A stretch of 64,000 nucleotides of DNA from Ricinus communis (lineage: Eukaryota; Streptophyta; Magnoliopsida; Malpighiales; Euphorbiaceae). The stretch covers positions 10,857,582-10,921,581 of the forward strand of contig NC_063262.1 in the NCBI RefSeq assembly GCF_019578655.1, given 5' to 3'. The notes beneath the pieces were generated by a model that was not told the DNA's origin, searched no databases, and worked only from the letters and a program-made list of their open reading frames with translations. Below are positions 55,451 to 64,000 of this stretch, one piece after another (position 1 is the stretch's first letter; each line of letters starts with the position of its first letter). The translations under genes were made by a program, and so were the position numbers.

Positions 55451-57657
55451 TGTCACAACTTGATCTGTGGACCCGTGACCGGTACTAGGGAATGGGTAAG
55501 CTTAAGGCCACCAAGTCCTGTAGTAAGCCTTACTAATTGATATTTAATAAAGTACATATGAAAACATATTATTAATCTTGTCTGACATGCCATACACAAA
55601 TCTAACTAGTCAATGATAACATTTCACATCCATTATAGACTAGGATAATCATAACAAATCAAAGATACTACCGCGGAAGGTCTAGAATATAAAATAACTA
55701 AAATATAAAAGTATAATTTATTTATAATAGGCCCGATGAAGAAGGAAGGTCAAATGCAGACAAGAACTCTAATCACATCCGAAATGATAAAATTGAGATC
55801 ACAAACCTTAAAAGTGAGTTAAAATCTTATGACCATGTAATTATTGCAGTCTCCTCAATATAATATTCATTAACTCAGCATATCATGTCATTGTATATTA
55901 AAATAGGAGTCATGTCATAATTTAGAAAGAAAATACATTTAAAGACTTATAGGACGAGTGACTCAGCAGAATCCTAACCCAAAATGCTGGTAGTCTTTCG
56001 ACTCTCTTATTCCAATAGGTCTGGCGCCTAGAGAGCGGAGCTCAACCAAGGTCCTTACATCCAGCATGGACATTTGATTTCCAATTAAGCCGGCGCCTAG
56101 AGAGCATTGCTCGACCAAGGACCTTTCTCCGGCAGTCAAGCTTTCAAAGCCCAAAGAGTTATACTCGACCAGGGAAAAATCCAAAAATAACCTTTGTCAC
56201 TTGCCTCTGATTATTACCGGTGCACATACGGTCCTAATGTAACCCATCAGGTGGCATGTTCTACTGTCACCTCATCCCAATGTCATAATCATAACATTTA
56301 TAAAAACCATAAATAGAATAATCTTAGGCCAACATAACTTATTCAATAATATAATGAGAATTAAACATTTAGAAATCTCGGGAATAGCAAACATGCAGTT
56401 TATGAGCAGTGATAATAATAGTATTCTTAAAATAACATTATTAAAGATATTATAAATAATGAGGTAAACTAGTTTATAATAATATTAATATTATTCGTGA
56501 TGATTATCAATTAAATGAAATTACTTATAATAATAATAATGATATTCATACATAAATATTAATCATTGGATAACGCATTAAATCTAGACATGCCAATGAG
56601 ACAGTGATTATATGATTTTAACTCATAGTTCTGTCGCACTCCGCAGTCCACTCTTACACCTCGGGTGGAGCTGGCGAGATGGATGAATTATCTATTCACG
56701 AAAACACTCAGTTAACAGATATTCTTAAATTTCTCTAGGCCTAAACCCCTAGATTAGACTGCCTAAAATTATTTTAGACTCGAGAATTCTGTTGAAAATT
56801 CGGCAGAACTTCCTCTAAATTACGGATATTTACCCCCTATACAACGGGTCCAGAACTTGCTAGAAACACTTCAAATATTCTGCGATTAACTAACGGGAGT
56901 CAGGGCACCACAACTGCATTATTTTTTCTAACTCCGCAACACACCACAAATCTAAATTAATTAAATCTAATTAGTTTTAAATAATCCATAATTGATAATT
57001 AATAGCAATAATATTTTTCTAAATTTATAACATAATTTTTAAGGTCCAAATAAAATTATACCTAGCCGAAATTTCAAGATTTTGCGTCCGAAAAACACTA
57101 GGGTTCGGAAGTCGGTCCTGCCAATAATTTTTGAAATTTGAATACGGAAGCGCCTAAGCGAAGCTCAAGTTGCCGGGAGTCTAAAAACACAAGAGTTTCG
57201 ATTGGAAACTCATCGGATTGGGGCCAGAAAGGAGCTGCTCCGGTGAGGATTTCACAGCTAGGAAGCTCGGCCTAGGGGTTTCTGGTGATGGAGAGCTCAA
57301 TTCCAGCGTCGGATGGCTGAAAAGAGGATGACAAGCAGCTGAAACAGCGACGGCAGCCCCTTTCTCCATGCGAACATCGACAACAAAGGAAGAAGGAAGA
57401 GGAAGGTGGCACGGCGGCGAAGAGGGGAAGGAGGAAGAGCTGGGAGGCGGGTTGGCTGCGTTGTGGCTGGAGAAGGCAAAAGTCAGGGAGGGAGAAGGAA
57501 AGGAGGAAGGGAAGGAAGGAAAAATGGAAAGGAGAGTGGGGGGGGGGGGGGGGGGGAGGAAAGAAAAAGGAGGGGAAAATAATTTTTTTTATATTATTAT
57601 TTATTATTATTATTAATTTTTATTATTTATTTTATTTTACTTTCTTAGGGTATTACA
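55451..57657 (-). repeat. 5' LTR of D1 (2.2 kb)
   Basis: Minus-strand start TGTAATACCC (57657) and end AAGTTGTGACA (55451). Shares with the solo LTR (16035-18993) the start, the GC-rich block (here 57080-57560), the gctctctaggcgcc tandem units (55985-56175) and the ggcccgtgaccgg end. It contains a 17-base G run at 57540-57556. It is shorter than the solo LTR by about 750 bp. Confidence 0.9.
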
Positions 57658-57759
57658 AATTATGAGTCATGTCAAAGTAAATTACGTGTTCCTTTACATA
57701 ATAATCTGTAAGTAAATTAAAACTATATTTAATTAGTAGTTTCTTTATAATATTTTACT

Positions 57760-58957
57760 GATTTTACTTTACTATATAGGTTAGAGCAATTTGGCTCTTG
57801 TTCTCCTAAGATAAGAAAGACATTTAAAGGAGAAGTTGGATTTAGATTGGTTCAAGTGGAAGAATATTTCTAAGGAAACGAATGATTTTTATTTCGATGA
57901 GTTTAAGGTACAGATTTTGTAAATTTATTTTAAATTATGTATTTAAGGATTTATCACTTATAAAATATATTTTACTTAACTTCGTGCATAAAGAATGCTA
58001 TTTGGACCAGGCAATAGATGCACTAATCTGGACAATATAGAATAAGAAAGTTACCATCGGTTATAATGACATGGTATATGAGATAAAAAGATTGGGGAAG
58101 AAGTCATCATTCATAGAATTAGAATACTAGGAGCATTGGAATGGATATTGGAACATATAAGAGGCTAAACTTATTTTGAATGATACTCGAAGAATAGAAT
58201 GTTTTCAGAACTGACGATTCGGGACCATCAACCTACACTGACAGCTCCGAGACACATTATGAGCATGGGAGATGACTTATAAGATTTTATCATAATTTAG
58301 GTTATCAATACTTCAAAAAATTGGTTATAATGGTGGCTTTTAAAGACTTATTAAATTCATGACATATAATTGATAGTTTATGTATTATTGTCATTTTTTA
58401 GGGTTAAAAACTTGGAGGATAGCCATATCCTCGAAAGGTGTTCATCCATGTCCACATGAAAGGACGTGATGGGAAGACTTTTATTGACGACAAGTCTAAA
58501 GCTATTAATGTAAGTTATTAAATTTTTAAATAATATGTCTTTTATTCGATTCTTATTAACACTTTTACTTATTTTAAATGTTACCAGCAAGAAATTGAGT
58601 CTAGGCGAGAGCAACTGTCACAGAATAATGAGACGGTGGATAAGAATGAATTTTAATGCAGTCTTTGGGTGGAAAAAGCAATAAGTGGGTTTACGGCCTT
58701 GGCTCCCAAGCGTTTAAGTATTACAAGACCGGTGGTGCTTCCTCTTCAGTGACATTTCCACCTGCCCAACTTGTAGAACCAACACCTAAGTTACTTAACA
58801 CATTAAATGAATTGTAGCAGTAGATTACCCAGCAGAATCATTTAATTCATTTTCTACAAGAACGTTTTGAGTGTCTAAAACAACACATGGTTAGGCCCGA
58901 TAATAGAGGATCTTATCGACCTGCATCAAACAATAATGAAGGGCCTCCTAGTCAGTA
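57760..58957 (+). pseudogene. Second CACTA gene, Transposase_24-type, main part
   Basis: Continues the gene of 51331-51609 after the gypsy insertion. Blocks: KIRKTFKGEV and WFKWKNISKETNDFYFDEFK (57805-57905), ECYLDQAIDALIWTI and YNDMVYEIKRLGKKSSFIE (57990-58130), then GRDGKTFIDDKSKAINQEIE (58470-58600) and GGKSNKWVYGLGSQAFKYYK (58660-58730), SSSVTFPPAQLVEPTPK. These follow the order of PF03004-type proteins of CACTA/En-Spm elements. GT-AG introns are visible (GTAAGT at 58509, CAG at 58588). Stops at Trp and Gln codons and frameshifts show decay. The last stop is near 58957. Confidence 0.75.
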
Positions 58958-59189
58958 GTGTCTGTATTTGACATACTTTTCCTGTTAGTAGCATTTTATT
59001 GCTTTGATATTGTTATTTTTTATTGTTCATATATTTCGTATACATTATGAACGTGTGTACTTTAATATCCTTTGTTGTTATTGATAGCTGCTAAATTTCA
59101 CATTTTATTATATTTTATTTTATTATTTTTTATTATTACGTTTTATGTAAAACAAGCCTCAGTATTACTAAAAAATTATAATAATAAAT

Positions 59190-59696
59190 GCCAAAATAAT
59201 TACATACAAATTACCAATGACTTGCCAACCAATTATGGTCTTATTGAAAACAATTTGCCAACAACTTACCTACCAAAATGCTGAAGATATATTTTTTTCC
59301 ACGACCATAATTACCAACAGCAAGATTTTATCGCTAATTTACTAATGATTTACCGACGATTTGCCTATAATATATCAAAAAGAAAAGATGGAATATTTCT
59401 GACAAAAGTTATTGTCGCTAGGTTACCGACAAGGTACCGACAAAATAAATTGTTGCTAATTCGTTATTTTTATTAAATTACACTAATAAATTATTGACAA
59501 TACTGTAGCACTTTACCGATAATTTTCTTGTTGGTAATTTACCACAACATTTCTTTTTCATCGGCAAATGTTTCACTACAAATGATTTGCCGATGATATT
59601 TACTTGTAGGAAATTGTCGGTAAATTGAATTACCGACAATAATTATGCCTTTACTGATAATATTTTTTGTAGGTAAATTGATAGATTCTTATAGTA
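59190..59696 (+). repeat. CACTA 3' subterminal repeats
   Basis: More than ten copies of a taccgacaa/ttgccaac-like core occur in both orientations (for example taccgacaaggtaccgacaa at about 59422, aattaccgacaat at 59630). Such arrays bind the element's own DNA-binding protein in known CACTA transposons. The array ends at the putative terminus at 59696. Confidence 0.75.
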
Positions 59697-59699
59697 TTT

Positions 59700-59853
59700 A
59701 CGACTAAAATTGATATGCATAAAAGGACATTTACCATGGAATTTAATGGTGAGATTATTGATTTTAATATCCATGATGGTATGAGACATCCTAATGATGT
59801 ACACTTTGATTTGAACGATGCAGATGCAATGAAGTTTACACTTAACAAAGGAA
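59700..59853 (+). pseudogene. Athila-like pol fragment, right part
   Basis: Reads TKIDMHKRTFTMEFNGEIID, FNIHDGMRHPND and DADAMKFTLNKG, which follows PFRKT of the left part in Athila-type proteins (LLG.PF.KTA.TKIDVH.GTLTMEFDGE). It therefore belongs with 50090-51078 and was separated by the CACTA element. It is cut by the D2 LTR at 59854. Confidence 0.8.
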
Positions 59854-60072
59854 TGTCACGACCCCATCCGTGGGCCCGTGACCGGCACTAGGGAATGGGT
59901 AGGCGTAAGGCCACCGAATCCTGTAGTAAGCCTGACACTCACTAACTCAATCAAATCTCATATCAAATTAAAGCCACAAATTATCTTAATATTAAATCTT
60001 ACACAATTGAATCGGTCTGCCAGAAGAATTAAGCGAGATCTGAAACTATAGAAAATTACATTGATACCTCGG
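59854..60072 (-). repeat. 3' LTR remnant of element D2
   Basis: tgtcacgaccccatccgtgg and the next about 210 bp match 61324-61545 almost base for base, then diverge sharply after gatacctc. Only the LTR 3' end remains. Confidence 0.88.
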
Positions 60073-61307
60073 GTCTAACACGGGCAAGGATCGAAAATAC
60101 ACTTCCTCAATAAAGACCTACGAATATTGGATTTGACCTTAGAGAATATTACTTGGCAGCAAGTCCAACTTACGTGCCACCTCACCAACCTGCCGACAAA
60201 ACCAAAGGTTCCACACAAGAAGGGCCAACTCTGATCCTGGCAAAAATCCACTCACCATATTTCCTTCCTAATGACGTGGCCCTTGCACACAAAAAAAAAA
60301 AATCCTTAACATCCACATCACATCATCCTCGATATAACATCCATCTGATCGCATCAACCGACACAAACCATGCCATCCTGACACGAAATTCTTTTTCAAC
60401 TGAAATCCAAAAGCCTCCTTTATAATCCAACGTGGGGCCTACAACACCACAGACTTACTCTCACAGCAACTCAGCTCGTCATCCAGAGAATTCTCAAGCT
60501 AACACTATTTACTTTGAAAAATTTACTTATTTATTTACCTCATAATCATCACTGATAAATGCTTTATTATCTTTGAAAAATACTTTTGTAAAATCATAAA
60601 ATCTCTAGTCATTTTTTCCTTATATAAAATTCTACAATATCGCGCACCAGGGTGATGATGCCCTCAATCACCAAGGGTTGCAATGCACGATGTATGATGC
60701 ATGCCCTAAAATGAATTTGTGGATGTCTAATAGTGAAATGCCATAATGCACTCTTACGGGACTGGGCGCAATATTGTATTTTAAAAACACTTGTTCTACT
60801 TAGAAAAATAAATAATGTTCGCTTAAATTTCTCTGGATTTCGAACGTCTGAAATACTCCTACCACCTTTCTTAAGCTTCTTACAACCACAAAACTCAACC
60901 ATAAAAGCTGACATCTGCTCGACTTCCCAGGCACTAACTTCGGCGCTACTCAATAAGGTGATGCTTGATGCAATGACGAGGCAGCTCATGACACGACTGC
61001 AACCACGCTCTGCATAAATTCTGACTGCGGTGCCCACCATTGAAATAACAATTGAAGCACCCAAGGGCCTGACTGCACTAATCACTTGATGAAAACGGCA
61101 TGAGTCTACCGCACTTCAGATCTTCCCATCGCTACAAAGCTCATTCTCAGCACAACATCCAGGATAAGCTCACAAAAAAGGAAAGACTGACTCTCTAACA
61201 ATGAAGGCTGACACACTATAGTTAATGAAAATAACAAGACAGACTTGATACTAGCTCCGCAGTACCAAGAGAAATCTTAACTTAGGTCGAAGGAAATCTA
61301 AACCTAA
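60073..61307 (-). other. Internal region of D2, not recognised
   Basis: 1.2 kb between the two LTR pieces. The last 150-230 bp next to the PBS resemble the D1 leader. The rest shows no gag, protease or RT. A 158-codon minus-strand ORF (61085-60609) has no recognised domain and no repeat in D1. 60120-60430 is C/A-rich with an A run at 60289-60301. Either D2 is a non-autonomous derivative or a deletion and fill-in replaced its coding part. Confidence 0.5.
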
Positions 61308-61319
61308 GCTCTGATACCA
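61308..61319 (-). other. Primer-binding site of D2 (initiator tRNA-Met)
   Basis: Exact TGGTATCAGAGC on the minus strand, four bases from the LTR end at 61324. Confidence 0.95.
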
Positions 61320-61323
61320 ACTT

Positions 61324-64000
61324 TGTCACGACTCCATCTGTGGGCCCGTGACCGGCACTAGGGAATGGGTAGGCGTAAGGCCACCGAATCCCGTAGTAAG
61401 CCTGACACTCACTGACTTAAACAAATCTCATATCAAATTAATATTATTAAAGCCATAAATTATCTTAACGTTAAATCTTACACAATTGAATCGGTCTGCC
61501 AGAAGAATTAGGCTAGACCCGAAGCTACAGAAAATTACCACTGATACCTCTACTATTACTACTGCGGAGAATCTAAGATTTTTACAATTTGACATACCAA
61601 ATCAAACACCACTCGATGATGAAGAAGTCGGGTTACTGAGTAAGAGTCGCGGGAAGATTAACAGTCACGAATCTGAAAAACAGTAAATGGAGACTGTCAG
61701 TCTCGAGAGTGAGCTAAAATCAAATAATCTAGAGACTATTGCAGTCTTCACAGAAAATATTAATTATTCGAATCAGTATATTAAACCATGCACGTAAATA
61801 CAACTCATATTATAATCATACCATAATAAATAAATAAATAAATAAAAATATATTTTAAATTTTACGGGACGAGTGGCTCAGTAGAACCCTAAACCTAAAT
61901 TCTAGTAGCCTTTCGGCTCTCTTAATCCAACAGGTCTGGCGCCCAGAGAGCAAGCTCGATCAGGATCCTTATCTCCAGCCTGAACACTTGAATTCCAACT
62001 AAGCCGGCGCCCAGAGAGCGTTGCTCGATCAGGGACCTTAACTCCAGCAAACAACTGAACTCAGCCCAAAGAGCAATGCTCGATCAGGGCAAACAAATCC
62101 ATAATAACCTTGATAAACGTCTTTGATCATTACCGGTGTGCACGTGGTCCTGATGCAACCCACCAGGTGGCATGTTCTACTAAAGCCTCATCCCAAATCA
62201 CATTCAACAAATATAATAAGAATCAGAATTTCGAGGAAACAACGTGCGATATGTGGAAAAATAATAATAACATTTGTGTGAATATAACATTAGCTATCAA
62301 AATAGAGATATAATATTACTAGTAACAATATTAAAATTTATCTCAGTAAATAATAATTAAATAAAATTATTTATATAGCGATACTAATAATCATATTAAA
62401 TATGAATTATAAGATAGCATATCAAATTAGGTCTCGCAATAGTGTAGAGATTATGTGACTTTAACTCACAGATCTAAAGCGTTCCGCAGTCTGCTCCTAC
62501 GCCTCGGGTGGAGCTGGCGGGAAGGCTGAATTATCTAGTAACAAAAGATATACAATTAATAGACATTCGAAGATTTTTCCTAAACTTAGACCACAGAGTA
62601 GACTGCATAAAATTAAATTAGACTCGAGGAATCTGCCGAAAATTCGGTAGAACCTACCCCTAATTTACGGACATTTACCCCCCGTAAAACGGGTCCAAGA
62701 CCTGCCAGAAAGACACTACAAATATCCAACAATCCAAACAACAGGAGTCGGGTCCCCAGACTTCACTATTTTCCTGACTCCGCTACACAACACAAAACAC
62801 AAGGGCAGGCAAACCGACAGACAATTATTTTTGACTCACAAATATCATCTAATACTCAACATAATCAATAAACATAAATTACATCAAAAAATTTCAAAAT
62901 TAATGGGCGAGAGAAAAATTATCGAGACGCTTGATCGCTCGGTCGACTCGCTTCCAGCCGCCCGAGTCCGATCGACGATCCGAACACACCATCAGACTCG
63001 AAATGACGCGCTGATGATGATCCCCACTTTCAATTTTCTGATCTAACCCCCGATCGTACGAAGAGATTTTTGGACGACCTCGGCCGTCGATTTGCAAACG
63101 AAGCCCGATCGCCATAAAATTGGTGCCATTGAGAAGCTTAAGCTGAGGAAAGTCGGGATACGCCCTCCGATCATCCATCCTCCGCCGGAGCTCGCTAAAA
63201 AAGTTGAAAAAAGCCGGCTGCCACCACTTCACTGAAACTCCCTCCTCTGGCCACCAAAACCGAAGCCGCTGCCGCTAAAAGGAAGCTTCCAACTCATCGG
63301 TCAATTTGAGATCGAGATCGCGGATCTAAAACCCGAGAAAACCGCTACCACCTCACGCACACTCTCGCTTCGGTTGCACTCCTCGCCAGTGGTCGCCACC
63401 GACGCAACCCCTTTCTCTCTCCGGCTTCACTCTCCCGACAATTCTATCCTCTTCCTTTCTTCTTTTTCTTCTTTCTTTTCCTTCCATATCCACATCAAGC
63501 CCCTGAATTTTTCCTTATTATAATTTGGTCCCTCAACTCTTTTAATTACTTACAATTTCACCTTGTAAAATTCCAATTAACCCCTAAACTTTTTTTTAGC
63601 GTTTCAATTAAGCCCCTAGCTAATTAATTTGGGCTAAATTAGAATTATTAAAAATACATAATTACATATACACCCCTGCCGACACAATTATTTATAAAAA
63701 TACCAAACATACAAATTTTTATTAAACCTCATAATAATAAAATTATACTTTTAATCTTTATTCTAAAATAATCCTCCAATTAAATCCTACACACAATTAA
63801 ATTCAATAATCAATTTACTAATTATTTTTCCAATTAAATTTAATACCAGTAGTTAATTAAAATACCAATTTCTCCAAAATTCTTTTATAAAAACATCCTT
63901 TACAATTTCTGCCGTAATTTTCCAATATATAAAGGGAAAAATTAGAATAACTAAAAATATAATTTACCCTTCAAGTAATTTACTTGATTAATTTTTAAAA
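61324..64000 (-). repeat. 5' LTR of D2, running off the window
   Basis: Matches the solo LTR D reversed over its length: the ggcccgtgaccgg end, tandem units with ggcgcccagagagc (61930-62090), the cgggtggagctgg block (62507), a GC-rich part (62920-63430), then AT-rich sequence to the window end. At least 2.68 kb, so closer in length to the solo LTR than to the D1 LTR. Confidence 0.9.

Larger units (their letters stand above)
51610..57657 (-). mobile_element. Family D Tekay-like gypsy element D1
   Basis: On the minus strand: 5' LTR (57657-55451), initiator-Met PBS, leader, gag, protease, start of reverse transcriptase, then an abrupt jump to the last 326 bp of a 3' LTR (51935-51610). The missing part contains most of RT, RNase H and integrase. 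The gag is split by B2. The RT start ([22 protein letters not shown]), PBS and CCHC gag fit chromovirus (Tekay/Del) elements. No clean duplication is seen (TATTC left, AATTA right). Confidence 0.85.
51079..59696 (+). mobile_element. CACTA transposon, 5'-deleted, TSD TTT
   Basis: The 3' end reads gattCTTATAGTA at 59684-59696, where CACTA elements end ...TAGTG (one change). The 3-bp TTT at 51076-51078 and 59697-59699 fits the CACTA duplication, and joining the flanks restores the Athila frame (PFRKT then TKID). The element contains the tail of a first gene, a second gene (Transposase_24 type) and 3' subterminal repeats. The expected 5' terminus CACTA is missing at 51079, so the 5' end and most of the first gene are deleted. 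The second gene is split by the gypsy element 51610-57657. Confidence 0.72.

Noticed and set aside
57540..57556. G run as a G-quadruplex regulatory site
   Set aside because: A simple homopolymer inside an LTR; it could be an assembly or polymerase artefact and nothing else supports a role.
51610..57657. Clean target duplication for D1
   Set aside because: The flanks are TATTC and AATTA; the similarity is too weak to call.
61324..61545. D2 as a tandem duplication rather than an LTR pair
   Set aside because: The exact initiator-Met PBS beside the right copy and the same unit at D1 and the solo LTR show these are LTRs.

Overview
This is a transposon-packed stretch of plant nuclear DNA, most likely from a eudicot. 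It is AT-rich, its one intact gene has spliceosomal introns, the mobile elements are plant lineages (Tat-, Athila- and Tekay-like Ty3/gypsy, CACTA, Mutator-like, hAT, MITEs), and a plastid-derived insertion is present. I do not assign a species.

Layout. (1) 0.3-4.8 kb: a long LTR (family A) holding a 3.1 kb LTR-type insertion (family B, target duplication ATTAA), which itself holds about 1.64 kb of scrambled plastid DNA (ycf2, ycf1 and 23S rRNA pieces). (2) 4.85-6.16 kb: a small TIR element and the 3' end of a CACTA element. (3) 6.16-22.39 kb: one family A retroelement (A-I). It shows no gag or pol. Its internal region carries genes on the strand opposite to the LTRs: a plant mobile domain (PMD) gene with an apparent intron, and a second ORF. 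A second family A element (A-II, 10913-15940, duplication CTATG) and a 2.96 kb solo LTR (family D, 16035-18993) have both landed inside the PMD gene. (4) 22.77-26.35 kb: a decayed Tat-like element with a duplicated promoter block, a PBS-like site and gag, holding a Mutator-like non-autonomous element with a perfect 10-bp duplication. (5) 26.4-31 kb: another family A element on the minus strand (A-III), again with a PMD gene opposite to its LTR. (6) 31.2-34.4 kb: a dead Mutator-like transposase gene holding a MITE. (7) 35.3-41.5 kb: old repeats, a hAT-type element with a GC-rich core, and a 3-unit tandem repeat.

(8) 41.59-47.75 kb: the only intact host gene, a seven-exon ankyrin-repeat/PGG-domain membrane protein of 636 residues. 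Intron 6 is 3.2 kb and contains a hAT-type element. (9) 50.1-59.85 kb: a four-layer nest. An Athila-like fragment is split by a CACTA element, the CACTA by a Tekay-like gypsy element (minus strand), and the gypsy gag by a second family B copy (duplication GCCAT). (10) 59.85 kb to the end: a second family D element with an exact initiator-Met PBS and an LTR that runs off the window.

Only the ankyrin-PGG gene looks like a working host gene. Target-site duplications let much of the insertion order be read directly. The most interesting system is the family A retroelement with its antisense, intron-containing PMD gene, seen in two independent copies. All calls come from reading the sequence; no similarity search was run.
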